Notes: generated from the sequence alone by a model not told the origin. DNA of 64,000 bases from G963668345 sp965226215 (GCA_965226215.1 CBDDCH010000002.1:3782001-3846000); one strand, 5' to 3'. Positions 28,780 through 38,031 are shown, counted from the first letter of the stretch. Program-made: numbers and translations.

Positions 28780-30600
28780 TCACCTTACGGCGCTTACCGA
28801 CTCGGCGTAGAGCAGGTCACCGGTCCGGCCATCGTAGTATTGAAAAACGGCCTGGGGGCGAGGGAAGGCGACCCACCGCTCTTGGCCGAGTTTCTTAGGA
28901 TTATTGAAGGCGTTGTTGATTTGCACAACACAATAGACGGGGTAGTGAAGCTGATCCCGCGGAACGTCGTCGCGGAAGAACGTCGACCAGCGAATGTCGC
29001 ACTTCCGCGGCCCGTATTGAAACGGTCCGTTCGCCGGGCGGCCGCCCTCGTCGGTGAACCAGTGGTTGTCCGAGTTGTGAGGGCCGGAGGCGAACTCCCA
29101 GACGCGATCGGTGATCTTGATGGCGAAGCTGTTGTGCAAGTCCCCGGTGAGGACGAAAACGGGTTTGTTCAACGCATCCCAAGCTTCGATCAGAGCTTCG
29201 CGCTCGTCAAGGAACACGGTCCAGGCATCGTCCTTGTTTTCGGGGCGAACCCCGCCTCCTCCGACGTGGGGCACCATGAAGTTTACGCTGGAGACCACGA
29301 ACAAGAAGTCCGCTTTGCTGGCGCGCATCCCGTCAAGCAGCCACTTCCGCTGACGAGGGCCGAGCATGGAAAGGCCGGGCTTGTCGGGCTGTCTGACGTC
29401 GTGCATTTGGCGGTGCGTCCGCGTGTCGGTGAGGAAGAATTCCGCGTTGCCGACCCGGAAGTGATAGTAGGAACGGCGTCCGATCGAATAAGACGTCTCG
29501 CCATTCTGCTTCGCAGCAGGACGAACGCGCAGCCGGTGCCGATCGATGATCTCGACGATCTCGTAGACACCCGCGTTCGGGTCGCCGCCCACGCCGTCCA
29601 AAGCGTTGTCGTTCACCCCCGCCGTTGGACCGCCCCAATGGACATGTAGTGTCGCGGCCTGCTCCAAGTCGAGCTCCGTGAAGTTCGCCTTTTTATCCGT
29701 TAAGACGTCACTCTCGGCCTTCAGTTCCGCGCGTCCGAAGTGAATTCCTTGAGCGAAATCAACGGGATTGCTCCAGCCTAGGTAGTCGTACCAGGCCTGC
29801 ACACCGATGTCACGAAAGATCGCTCGCCGGTCCCGGAGACCCGGACTGCCTGCTCCCCAAACATCGTTGAGGATCTCATGGTCGTCGAAGGTGAAGAAGG
29901 TCGGGACGTTGCGGTGGTAGTGGGCAAGGTTTCTGCCGCGATCGAGGTAAACCTTATAGTTCTCCCAGACACCCGCCAGTGTCGGCGCGATGCGGAGGAT
30001 TCCCGGCACTTGACTCGCGGAGACCCCGACTTGCCGAGACCATTGCTCGGGCGAGTAGCTTCGGGAATCCTCGTACAGCCAATCGCCGTTTTGAATCGAG
30101 AAATGGACCTTGTCCTTGAGTTTTTCGAACATGGTCTTGAAGGCCGGTGCGTTGTAGCCGCCGCCGTGCCCGGGTCTCTGGGCGTTGCCGCATCCGAACT
30201 CGAAACTGAAGTTAAAGACACCCCGCGGATTCAGCTCGGGATCGCGATACGTCGCCGCCCGGGGAAGAGTGCGGAAGGACCCCCCAGAGGCGTTGTTTTC
30301 GCTGCCCGTGGCCACGCGGTAGAAGTACTTTGTGTTCGGTTTGAGACCTGTAATGTGGACCCAGCCCGTGTTGTCTCTCGCAAGTTGGGTGTCCACGGGA
30401 GCCGTGGTTTGGCCCTTGGGGCTCGATGATTCGCCGTAAACTACTCGGAACGGGCCAGGCCGAGAGGTGCGCACCCAAACGCCGACGCCGTCCGAGCTGA
30501 GGCGGCCTAGGATCGGGCCGTGCGTAATCTGGCCCTCCGCCAGAGATCCAGTGGCGAAAAGCAGTGTTGTCAGGAGAGAGAACCCGCGAACTATGCGCAT
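28780..30600 (-). CDS. PhoD-type alkaline phosphatase family protein
   Basis: Secreted metallophosphoesterase (about 606 aa from ATG 30600). A signal peptide (MRIVRGFSLLTTLLFATGSLAEG) is followed by a fibronectin-like PhoD N-terminal domain ('THGPILGRLSSDGVGVWVRTSRPG', 'ITGLKPNTKYFYRV'). The catalytic domain has 'FSIQNGDWLYED', 'FFTFDDHEILNDVWG', and 'VFVLTGDLHNSFAIKI', which supply the metal-binding Asp, Asn and His residues. A serine/glycine-rich middle segment contains 'AELKAESDVLTDKKANF', an insert not found in small PhoD proteins. ATG 30600 is preferred over 30624 because AAGAGG lies about 9 bases upstream. Likely releases phosphate or cleaves phosphodiesters in the periplasm. Confidence 0.86.
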   Translation of the reverse strand: MRIVRGFSLLTTLLFATGSLAEGQITHGPILGRLSSDGVGVWVRTSRPGPFRVVYGESSSPKGQTTAPVDTQLARDNTGWVHITGLKPNTKYFYRVATGSENNASGGSFRTLPRAATYRDPELNPRGVFNFSFEFGCGNAQRPGHGGGYNAPAFKTMFEKLKDKVHFSIQNGDWLYEDSRSYSPEQWSRQVGVSASQVPGILRIAPTLAGVWENYKVYLDRGRNLAHYHRNVPTFFTFDDHEILNDVWGAGSPGLRDRRAIFRDIGVQAWYDYLGWSNPVDFAQGIHFGRAELKAESDVLTDKKANFTELDLEQAATLHVHWGGPTAGVNDNALDGVGGDPNAGVYEIVEIIDRHRLRVRPAAKQNGETSYSIGRRSYYHFRVGNAEFFLTDTRTHRQMHDVRQPDKPGLSMLGPRQRKWLLDGMRASKADFLFVVSSVNFMVPHVGGGGVRPENKDDAWTVFLDEREALIEAWDALNKPVFVLTGDLHNSFAIKITDRVWEFASGPHNSDNHWFTDEGGRPANGPFQYGPRKCDIRWSTFFRDDVPRDQLHYPVYCVVQINNAFNNPKKLGQERWVAFPRPQAVFQYYDGRTGDLLYAESVSAVR

Positions 30601-30818
30601 GACACAAATACCTCTTGGCGCCAACGTGAAAACAAGGCCCGTTAAAGGTTAGCAAGAATTCAATCCGCGGGAATAGACCGTGCCTTCCGCGGCAGATGGG
30701 GTCCCCAATAGGTCAGTAACTTCTGAGTCGTCGCCCACTTCTCGCCATCTTCTTGAGTGAGCCTACCTCTGAGTTAGGACGGCTGATTAACCTGGACATC
30801 ACCGGTGTTCGTGGCCTC

Positions 30819-30824
30819 TATAAT
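30819..30824 (+). promoter_or_regulatory. TATAAT -10 box before the PDZ histidine kinase
   Basis: A perfect TATAAT, with TGGACA at 30793-30798 as a possible -35 (20-base spacer, longer than ideal). Transcription would start near 30831, about 11 nt before ATG 30842, leaving no room for a ribosome binding site. It overlaps the alternative TTG start at 30824, which argues against that start. Confidence 0.5.
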
Positions 30825-30841
30825 TGGAATGCACAGCGCCG

Positions 30842-33478
30842 ATGGCAAGCTTCTTCTCACTCCCTCGCCGGGTCCTGATGGGCGTGGCAGTTCTTTTCGC
30901 AACGGCATCGTTTGTTTACGGCACCGTGTGGGCATTTTTTGAAGACCCCCAGGGATCCCTTGGGATCATCCTACTAGAAGAGCCGCCCCGTCCCTTCCCG
31001 ACGATTACCCAGGTTCGTGAAGGCAGCCCGGCCTACGAGGCGGGTATCGAGCCGGGCGATCAAATCCTTGCGGTCAATGGCGTTCCTTTGGAAACCATGA
31101 ATCCCTATTACGAGGCTGTTCCCCGTGGGCGACCAGGCGACACTGTTACCTTGCAGTACGGCAGAGAGGGGCTGAGGTCGACAGTCGTCGCAAGCCTAGT
31201 GCTGGTTCCCCCGCCCGCCGCAGGAGACGTCCACGAAACCCTGCCCGGCTGGATCGTTCATTACATTCTCGAGTTCTTCCCGGTTTTGTTCCTCGTCGTC
31301 GGTTTTACAGTTCTCTTCTCTCGTCTGGATGACCGCAACGCCTGGCTGCTCGCCCTGATCCTTGCCGGGGTCGTCTCGGGTGCGCCTACGTTGCTGGTTG
31401 AGGGAGCCTTCCACCCCCAAGTCCGGGGATTCATGGTCGGCTACCACATGGTTTTCCATACCTTGCTGCCGGCCGTCACGTATTACCTGTTTGCAGTGTT
31501 CCCCGTGTCGTCGCCGCTGGACAGACGCTTCCCGCGATTGAAGGTCATTCTGATCGGAATCGCCGTCGCGGTGGCGCTCCCGATGGCTCTGTGGACGGTT
31601 TGGTCAGGGGGATCCTACCCGCTTTGGGTTGTTTTGGAGACAGCCAACCGTTGGGGCGTCCACGCTGTCATCCCTGACATTGGAGTCTACGGACTGGCTT
31701 TCGTTTCGTTGGTTTGGAGCAGTCTCCGGCCATCGGCAAAGGCGGCTCAACAGAAGGCTCGCATCATTCTCTGGGGAGCCGCCATTGGCTTCGCTCCCTG
31801 GCTAACGTTGGAAGCGGTAGCGGGTTACCGGGGCCACTCTATGTTCGAGTTTCCCTTCGAGGTGTGGTCTTCCGCGGTTCTGGCCCTGTTTGTTTTGCCG
31901 CTCTCGATTACTTACGCCATCGTGAAACATCGGGTGTTGGAGATCCCGGTGCTACTGAGAAGGAGCGCCCGCTATCTGCTCGTGCAAAGGGGTTTTTTGA
32001 TTCTGTTGAGCTTGGTTGGTATGGGAGTTTCCCTCTTGTTTGTCGCCTCCCTCTCTCATCTACTGTCGATCGGCGAAAAAACTCCTCTGCCGGGACAGCT
32101 ATTGGTGGTAGCCGCTTTCGGGGCGGCGGTTGTTTGGGCCGGCAGGCAAGCCCATAAACGCGTCGGGAGGAAGATTGATCGTGCTTTCTTTCGCAGCGCC
32201 TACGATGGACGCCGCATCTTGGAGGACCTTGCAGAGAAAGCCCGTCGCGCCACGACGCAAGATGAGCTCGCGACCGAGATCACCCAACGTGTCGACGAAG
32301 CCCTTGAACCCCGCTGGATCGCTGTCTATTTCGAAACGCAGGAAGGAACACTCCGGCGCAGGGGATCCACCGTTTCCGACGCACCGCCGATCCTTTCCAC
32401 GGATTCGCCGCTGATGGAGAAAATACGAAGCGAAGGTCGTCCCTGGGAGGTTCCACCCCCCGAGTCGGGTCGGCGGGAAGGCCTAGACACACTCGCTCAA
32501 CTTGAAGCTGAATGTGTCGTGCCTCTGCTCGGACGGGATAGCCGAATGATCGGGCTGTTGGTGCTGGGCGCCCGAAGGTCGGAAGAGGCCTACTCCGGCG
32601 AGGACAAGCGCCTGCTTGCTTCCGTCGGAAACCAAGCCGGCGTGGCGCTTGAGAGCATCCGCTTGGCGGAAGAGATGTTCCGCATCAAAGAGAAGCAGGC
32701 CGAGCTCATCATGGAAGGTAAGATGGCGGCCCTGGGTAACTTGGTGGCGGGCATCGCCCATGAAATCAACACACCGCTCGCCGTGGCGATGAGCTCGATG
32801 ACGACGGCCGATAAGTGCACGCGCAGAATCTCGGAGGTCATGACATCCTCCCCAGCGCTTGCGGAAGGCGAAGCGAAGCGAGCACTGAGCACCCTCGAAG
32901 AGAGCAGCCGCCTGGCCACCCAAGCCGGTCACCGCATGTCACAGCTCGTTTCTGCCCTCAAGGATTTTGCCCGGCTGGAGAGTGAAGAGGCTCAAGAAGC
33001 TGACCTTCGCGCCGGCCTCGAGAGCGCGCTAGCGCTCGTCAACCGCGATCTCATCGGCGAAGTTCGCATACAGAGGGACTACGGGGACGTTCCGCCTGTC
33101 TACTGTCATCCGAAGGAAATCAACCAGGTCTTCATGACTCTGCTGGTAAACGCTTTCGAAGCGATGCAGGGCGAAGGTATTCTCCGGCTGTCGATCGCTG
33201 CTGAAGGTGACCTCGTGAGGATCGAAATCTCCGACACGGGTCACGGCATTCCACCCGCCCAGCTCGGTCGGCTCTTCGACATCGGCTTTGTGACCAAGGG
33301 GAGGAGAATCGGCATGGGGCTGGGGTTGCCAACCGCGCGCAACGTCATCGAGCGCCACGGCGGGACTCTGACGGTGGAAAGCAACGTAGGCCAGGGAACC
33401 TCGTTCCGCCTGTCGCTGCCGGCACAGGGCGGCCGTCGCGAGGCACAGCAAGAGCCACACCGGGCGGCCCGCTGGTGA
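30842..33478 (+). CDS. Membrane histidine kinase with PDZ and GAF domains
   Basis: Sensor histidine kinase, 878 aa. After a first membrane helix (about residues 10-30) a PDZ domain occupies about 45-125 ('ITQVREGSPAYEAGIEPGDQILAVNGVPLE'), which by topology should face the periplasm. A block of seven or eight hydrophobic helices follows (about 135-420), then a GAF domain (about 460-620, 'AECVVPLLGRDSRMIGLLVLGARRSEEAYSGEDKRLL'), a HisKA-type dimerisation segment with phospho-acceptor His640 in 'GIAHEINTPLAVA', and a HATPase domain ('NQVFMTLLVNAFEAMQ', 'ISDTGHGIPPAQLGRLFDIGFVTK', 'GMGLGLPTARNVIERHGG'). No response regulator is next to it. PDZ at the N-terminus of a kinase suggests sensing of protein C-termini or lipids; that is inference. 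Confidence 0.92.
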   Translation: MASFFSLPRRVLMGVAVLFATASFVYGTVWAFFEDPQGSLGIILLEEPPRPFPTITQVREGSPAYEAGIEPGDQILAVNGVPLETMNPYYEAVPRGRPGDTVTLQYGREGLRSTVVASLVLVPPPAAGDVHETLPGWIVHYILEFFPVLFLVVGFTVLFSRLDDRNAWLLALILAGVVSGAPTLLVEGAFHPQVRGFMVGYHMVFHTLLPAVTYYLFAVFPVSSPLDRRFPRLKVILIGIAVAVALPMALWTVWSGGSYPLWVVLETANRWGVHAVIPDIGVYGLAFVSLVWSSLRPSAKAAQQKARIILWGAAIGFAPWLTLEAVAGYRGHSMFEFPFEVWSSAVLALFVLPLSITYAIVKHRVLEIPVLLRRSARYLLVQRGFLILLSLVGMGVSLLFVASLSHLLSIGEKTPLPGQLLVVAAFGAAVVWAGRQAHKRVGRKIDRAFFRSAYDGRRILEDLAEKARRATTQDELATEITQRVDEALEPRWIAVYFETQEGTLRRRGSTVSDAPPILSTDSPLMEKIRSEGRPWEVPPPESGRREGLDTLAQLEAECVVPLLGRDSRMIGLLVLGARRSEEAYSGEDKRLLASVGNQAGVALESIRLAEEMFRIKEKQAELIMEGKMAALGNLVAGIAHEINTPLAVAMSSMTTADKCTRRISEVMTSSPALAEGEAKRALSTLEESSRLATQAGHRMSQLVSALKDFARLESEEAQEADLRAGLESALALVNRDLIGEVRIQRDYGDVPPVYCHPKEINQVFMTLLVNAFEAMQGEGILRLSIAAEGDLVRIEISDTGHGIPPAQLGRLFDIGFVTKGRRIGMGLGLPTARNVIERHGGTLTVESNVGQGTSFRLSLPAQGGRREAQQEPHRAARW

Positions 33479-33488
33479 GAAATGCGAG

Positions 33489-33974
33489 CTAGTTGGCCAC
33501 GACCACGCGCGTGGTGCTGGCCATCGGGATGGTGTCGCCGACGATCACCAGGCCCCCCGTTACCAGCCGGAACGGGTAGCTGATTTTGACCTCCACGATG
33601 TCACCGCGCAGGGCAACGGTCGGGTCTGTTCCGGGATCGACGTCATCCGGGTTCAAAAGCACTTCTACCTCGAGGTCCGACACGTTGAGCCCCGTAGCGG
33701 CGTTTGTGACCACTGCCGTGAGCTCCGCGACGGTGGGACGGTCCATCGTCCCATGCACCATTAAATAGGCCGCGGCTTGGCGCGCGACCTGCGCGACGGT
33801 GACGTACGTCCACATGCCGCGCGCGAACTCCATCAGAGTCAGCAGGACCACAAGGAAAAGTACAAACACCAGCGCAAACTCGACCATCGCCGAGCCCCGC
33901 TTCCGGCTCGGACCACCCTCGCCAGGGCGCCATGCCCGGTCTCGCATGGCTAGGTGCAACCGCCTATTCGCCAT
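33489..33974 (-). CDS. TadE-like pilus assembly protein
   Basis: Small single-helix protein (161 aa) of the TadE/TadG-like family: basic N-terminus (MANRRLHLAMRDRAWRPGEGG), then the TadE signature 'GSAMVEFALVFVLFLVVLLTLMEFARGMWTYVTVAQVARQAA' and a short periplasmic beta domain. TadE proteins are minor pseudopilins of Flp/Tad tight-adherence pili, processed by the prepilin peptidase at the Gly before the hydrophobic segment. ATG 33974 has GAGGAG upstream; the five extra residues of the longest frame are not needed. It is the last gene of a cluster reading tadG-like, TadE-like, TadE-like; the rest of the Tad machinery is not in the window. Confidence 0.85.
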   Translation of the reverse strand: MANRRLHLAMRDRAWRPGEGGPSRKRGSAMVEFALVFVLFLVVLLTLMEFARGMWTYVTVAQVARQAAAYLMVHGTMDRPTVAELTAVVTNAATGLNVSDLEVEVLLNPDDVDPGTDPTVALRGDIVEVKISYPFRLVTGGLVIVGDTIPMASTTRVVVAN

Positions 33975-34103
33975 AAGTCCACTCCTCACCGCACCCTTGC
34001 GGGGCGGCTCTGTTTACTATCGATTCGGAAATGTCTCTCTCGAAAGCCCGACACAGCACGCTGAAAACGTGCGCCCCGTCGGGCCCACATCTTCCACTAC
34101 GCC

Positions 34104-34562
34104 TCATTGCACTCGCACGAAGACTTCACGATTCACGGTGAAAGAATCCGGCACGCCCGGCCAGGGAAGAAACAGAGCAAAATCTTGTTCCACCACGGTC
34201 CGCGAGTAGACTCGCGGCGCGCCGTAGTCCGCACAGCTGCCCGTGTAGCAGTCCACTTCGGTGCCGCCCGGGCAGTCGCAATAGATCGTCGAGATCGCGG
34301 TGGTCGTCTGCCCCGTGTGCTGGTACGCGTCGGCTCTCGCCAGGTCTTCCGACTCGTCAGCCTGGACCGACGTGAAAACGTTTTGCGCGCCCCAAAACGA
34401 CCCCGTGGTGGCGGAGGCGGCCACCGCGATGGATTGGTAGAAAGCGCGCGCGAAATCGCCCACCCCCACCATCAGCATAAACAGCAGAGACGCGCCGATG
34501 GCGAATTCCACCATGATGTTGCCTTGGCGTCCTCTCCGGCTCCCGATTCTTGACCTTGGCAT
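34104..34562 (-). CDS. TadE-like pilus assembly protein (second copy)
   Basis: About 152 aa. The TadE signature is 'RQGNIMVEFAIGASLLFMLMVGVGDFARAFYQSIAVAASATTGSFWGA' close to the N-terminus, followed by a Cys-rich periplasmic part ('YCDCPGGTEVDCYTGSCADYG'; four to five Cys, likely disulfide-bonded). ATG 34562 is chosen over upstream starts: GGAGG lies 7 bases before it and the longer frame overlaps the preceding gene. ATG 34565 is an equal alternative. It lies between the broken tadG-like gene and the first TadE-like gene, all on the minus strand. Confidence 0.83.
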   Translation of the reverse strand: MPRSRIGSRRGRQGNIMVEFAIGASLLFMLMVGVGDFARAFYQSIAVAASATTGSFWGAQNVFTSVQADESEDLARADAYQHTGQTTTAISTIYCDCPGGTEVDCYTGSCADYGAPRVYSRTVVEQDFALFLPWPGVPDSFTVNREVFVRVQ

Positions 34563-35793
34563 CATTTTCCTCCACCCTCGCAAAACCGTTTTTCCACAAC
34601 ATTTTCCACAACCGCCCCGGGACCAAACGGGGCGTTTGCTATTCCACAAGCGTCACTTTCAGGAAGGGGTTCGCATTGCCTGTGTTGATTCTTTGGCCGG
34701 GCACAATAGCATTGCCGACGACCTTGATGGTGTCGGCGACGACCATCGTCCAGTCAGCCGAGTCCCCGGTGCCCGCCCAGCGCACCTGGGAGGAGGGAGT
34801 GTAAACCGCCCCCCCGAAGACCGAGGTCTGGTTTCCTCCAAAAAAGTGGAACCGGCGCTCATCCGGGCTGTAGAAATCCCACTCCGGCGCGTCCGGATCT
34901 TCCCAGAAGAGCACCCCCGTATAGTCTCCGTCGGTGGGCGCGCTGACCTGGAAATCGACCGTACACTCGATGCTCATCGTCACCCAAGCGTCCATGTTTC
35001 CCTGATATTCTTCTTGTTTGTTCGTGTTGTAAAAGGTCACGCCCGTCCCTCGTATCACTGAGTTGCCGGTTATGTCGATGCCCGCGTCGAGGACGTATAG
35101 TCCCGGGTCGAAGGTCACCGTGCCGCCTGAAATCTGAATGGCGGGCCGATACTCCAGCACGCCGTCTTCGTTCTCCGGCGTACCGCAGTAGCGGCCGGGC
35201 GAAAGAGTGTGGGCGCCGGTTGAGATGTTCGTGTTGACAATGCAGCCGCCGGAGTTCGCAATCACAATCGGCGTCAGGTGACTCAGGGGATCGACAATCG
35301 GCGGCGTGCGGATGGGATAGGGGTCGATGCAGGGAGTGTTCGAGCGATTCGAATACCCGCCGGTGACCCCGATGACCGTCGCGATAACACACGATGGCTG
35401 GCCGTTGGTCACCATGGCCTCTTCGTCCGTCGAATTGACGGCGATGCCGCAGTTGGCATCCAACCTCGGCGTTCCAGAGGCGATAAAGGATTCCGTGGCG
35501 GTCGGCTCGAGAGCGATGACGCACGCATCGGCATAGCGAGAGAACCCGGCGACGTTGCGGGAGCGAATGGTGACCGTTTCCTGCCCGAAGACGTTCGCGA
35601 AATAAGACGGCACCACCTCTTCGACGATCACCTCGACAAAGTCGGGCTCGGTCGTGTAATTCCCGCTCAGCGGGGGAATGTTCACCGTGACTGTAATGTC
35701 ACGGTAAGCGTCGGCATCGTCGAAGTTGTTGCGCGCGGCGTCCTCTATCGCTGCGAGTTTCGCGGCCGCTTTCGCGTCCGCGAGAGAGACCTA

Positions 35794-36946
35794 GTGTAGT
35801 GCCACATAAATAGCTGTACAATAACACCCTTTTCGCGGTAGGATGGTTTATGTGGCCATCCGCTGACGCTCTAGCCCTCACCGCTCCGCAGCGAAACGCT
35901 CTTCGTCGCCTCGTTCGAGGCCGCAATACGACGCAGACAATGGTCTTGCGAGCGCACATTGTTTTGCGCTGTGCGCAGGGGTTGGCGAACCACGCCATGG
36001 CCCGCGAACTCGGCGTCAACCGCAAGACCGTCATCCTGTGGCGAAAGCGCTTCGCCCAGTCCGGCCTCGACGGACTCCGCGATCGGACGCGCCCCGGACG
36101 CAAACCGGCGCTCTCCGCTGAATTCGTCCAATGCATCCTCGATACAACGCTTCACGAGAAGCCCCGGGCGGCCACGCATTGGAGCACCAGCACCATCGCC
36201 AAGCACTTGGGCGTCTCCAAGATGGCCATCCAGCGCGTCTGGAAAGCGCACGGACTGCAGCCCCATCGCCTCGAAACTTTCAAGCTCAGCCGCGACAAGC
36301 AGTTCGTCGAGAAACTCCGCGACGTGGTCGGGCTGTACTTGAATCCGCCCGAGCACGCGCTGGTGCTCAGCGTCGATGAGAAAAGCCAGATCCAGGCCTT
36401 AGACCGCAGCCATCCGGGACTGCCCCTGAAAAAGGGTCGCGCCGGCACCATGACCCACGACTTCAAACGACATGGCACAACGACGCTGTTCGCCGCCTTC
36501 AATGTGCTCGACGGCCAGGTGATCGGGGAGTGTCTGCCGCGACATCGGCACCAGGAATTCCTCAAATTCCTACGCAAGATCGATCGCGAAACGCCACCGG
36601 CGCTGGAGCTGCATCTGATCGTGGACAACTACTCCACGCATAAGCATGAGCAGGTGAAGAAGTGGCTCGCGAAGCACCCCCGCTTCCACTTTCACTTCAT
36701 TCCCACGTCTTCTTCTTGGCTCAATCTCGTCGAGCGCTGGTTCCGCGAGCTGACACAGAAGCGCATCCGCCGCGGCGTGTTCCGCAGTGTTCCCGAACTC
36801 GAGGCCGCCATCCACGAGTACCTGGAAGCGAGCAACCAAGCGGCCAAGCCCTTTGTCTGGACAGCTCCGGCACAAGATATCCTCGCCAAAGTCGAGCGCG
36901 CCGCCAAAACCCACGCCATTGTCCAGAACCGTTAGTGGCACTACAC
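35794..36946 (+). mobile_element. IS630-family insertion sequence (about 1153 bp)
   Basis: Terminal inverted repeat GTGTAGTGCCAC (35794-35805) with GTGGCACTACAC (36935-36946), flanked by TA on each side (35792-35793 and 36947-36948), as expected for IS630, which duplicates a TA target. Outside the TA the match extends by one base (C and G). It contains one transposase gene and interrupts the tadG-like gene in the opposite orientation. I found no second copy in the window. Confidence 0.92.
35850..36935 (+). CDS. IS630-family transposase
   Basis: 361-aa transposase. An N-terminal helix-turn-helix domain ('LRAHIVLRCAQGLANHAMARELGVNRKTVILWRKRF') is followed by a winged-helix part and the DDE domain: 'LVLSVDEKSQIQALDRSHPGLPL' (first Asp), 'HLIVDNYSTHKHEQVKKWL' (second Asp) and 'TSSSWLNLVERWFRELTQKRIR' (Glu). 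Typical of IS630 elements with a DEKSQ motif. No frameshift is seen, unlike many IS630 elements with split transposase genes. Confidence 0.95.
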   Translation: MWPSADALALTAPQRNALRRLVRGRNTTQTMVLRAHIVLRCAQGLANHAMARELGVNRKTVILWRKRFAQSGLDGLRDRTRPGRKPALSAEFVQCILDTTLHEKPRAATHWSTSTIAKHLGVSKMAIQRVWKAHGLQPHRLETFKLSRDKQFVEKLRDVVGLYLNPPEHALVLSVDEKSQIQALDRSHPGLPLKKGRAGTMTHDFKRHGTTTLFAAFNVLDGQVIGECLPRHRHQEFLKFLRKIDRETPPALELHLIVDNYSTHKHEQVKKWLAKHPRFHFHFIPTSSSWLNLVERWFRELTQKRIRRGVFRSVPELEAAIHEYLEASNQAAKPFVWTAPAQDILAKVERAAKTHAIVQNR

Positions 36947-37179
36947 TAGCTTTGTCGAAACATCTCATGGGCGCCGCCCATGGCGGCTGCGATCGAGGCG
37001 GCTTTTTGGCGGCGCTTCCAGTCGTAAATCATGCCCACGTCGAGTGAGAGTCCGGCCAACGCCAACAGCACCGGGAAGACAACCGCCACCGCAATAAGGA
37101 TTGCCCCGTGCTTGTCGGCTCGCAGCCCAAAGAATCGACGGCCTACCTCACGAAGTTTGCCAGCTACTTTGTCGTTCAT

Positions 37180-37764
37180 ATACCACCTCGTTGTTTGGGA
37201 GCACTGCCCCACTGCCAACTGCTGCACCCTTGATATCCCAGAGCGTCAACCACCGAGCCGCGAGTGCGAGCAAGCGGTCCACAGATGACGCCTCCCATCA
37301 CGGATGAATCCGCGTGTACCTCGACGCCGCAACCTGAAACGAACAATTCTCGTTCCGAACGCGCATAAGCGGCTAGGCATAGGAATATATTGATCGTAAG
37401 TTTGTTGCGTACCGGTGGACAATCAGGGGTTATGCTGGTTTCTGATAGAACTTAGCTTCTACTTCTCGTTGGTCGTTTCCCGTACACCTGTTAGCCCGCT
37501 TTTCTACTTTGAAAATAGGCCCTGTCTGTAACATGAATTACGTTACGGGCCGTATTTTCAGGCCACGGGGTGTACGGATAAGACACTATGTTTCAGTTTC
37601 TTGCAGAGACTTCTTCAAGCGAACAAAAGGAATAGCTGATCAGCAAAACGAACCCAAACGAACCCATTTCCGCGAAGGCAAGCCGTATTCGAGTGATCGG
37701 GCGTCTCGATCCGATTCGCTCGTCACGAGGGGTGTGCAAGAGCAAGGAACTCAGCAACGACCAC
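37180..37764. other. Intergenic region with a long palindrome
   Basis: No gene is supported in these 585 bases between the broken tadG-like gene and the VapBC module. A 49-base imperfect palindrome lies at 37511-37559. A 129-codon frame at 37509-37898 crosses this palindrome and the vapB promoter and has no recognisable family. Confidence 0.5.
37511..37559. repeat. 49-bp imperfect palindrome
   Basis: Left arm GAAAATAGGCCC...GTAAC pairs with right arm GTTACGGGCCGTATTTTC; the arms share GAAAATA, GGCCC and GTAAC, with a few unpaired bases on the left. The centre is ATGAATTAC. It is too long for a simple repressor site and has no T-run, so it is not a typical terminator. Confidence 0.6.
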
Positions 37765-37797
37765 TTGACTCCACTACACAGTTACACATAAACTGTG
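37765..37797 (+). promoter_or_regulatory. Promoter and operator of the first VapBC module
   Basis: TTGACT (37765-37770), 18-base spacer, TAAACT (37789-37794). A 7-bp inverted repeat CACAGTT (37777-37783)/AACTGTG (37791-37797) covers the -10 box, as expected for a VapB-VapC autorepression site. The start GTG at 37801 is six bases after the -10 box. Confidence 0.6.
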
Positions 37798-37800
37798 GAT

Positions 37801-38031
37801 GTGAAGAACATCACCCTCAGTGTGGACGAGAACGTTCTCGCAGAGGTTCGCCGTTACGCGGCCGAGCGCGACTCCTCGATCAATGGCCTCGTCCGTGAGT
37901 TTCTGATTAGCATTGCCGAACGCAACGACCGGGCGCGAGAGGCGCGGACACAACTTCGCAAGTTAAGCAACCGGTCGCGGGCGCGTATCGGACGGAAGTC
38001 ATGGAACCGAAGCGAGCTACATGAGCGTTGA
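37801..38031 (+). CDS. VapB-like ribbon-helix-helix antitoxin
   Basis: 76-aa antitoxin. The N-terminus (KNITLSVDENVLAEVRRYAAERDSSINGLVREFL) is the ribbon-helix-helix DNA-binding fold; the basic C-terminal part neutralises the toxin. GTG 37801 matches the usual family start (MKNITLSVDE), whereas GTG 37795 adds two residues. No ribosome binding site precedes either. The stop overlaps the start of the PIN toxin by 11 bases. It probably represses its own operon with the toxin through the palindrome over the -10 box. Confidence 0.85.
   Translation: MKNITLSVDENVLAEVRRYAAERDSSINGLVREFLISIAERNDRAREARTQLRKLSNRSRARIGRKSWNRSELHER

Larger units (their letters stand above)
34639..37179 (-). pseudogene. 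tadG-like gene interrupted by IS630
   Basis: The N-terminal part (37179 down to 36949) encodes MNDKVAGKLREVGRRFFG..., then the TadG-like segment 'HGAILIAVAVVFPVLLALAGLSLDVGMIYDWKRRQKAA'. It stops inside the IS630 right end. The remainder (35791 down to 34639) resumes in the same frame ('VSLADAKAAAKLAAIEDAARNNFDDADAYRDITV') and runs to a C-terminal beta-rich domain of about 350 residues ('LSPGRYCGTPE', 'ISGGTVTFDPGLYVLDAGIDITG'). CGAGGTGG precedes ATG 37179. Restoring the target by removing the element and one TA would leave the codon TAG at the junction. So either the gene was already broken or a flank mutated afterwards. TadG proteins are minor Flp-pilus components with a vWA or beta domain. 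Confidence 0.83.

Noticed and set aside
30824..30841. TTG start of the PDZ histidine kinase
   Set aside because: The TTG overlaps the TATAAT box, so it would lie upstream of the transcription start; ATG 30842 is better.
37511..37559. Integron attC site
   Set aside because: The palindrome lacks the GTTRRRY/RYYYAAC core sites and there is no integrase nearby.
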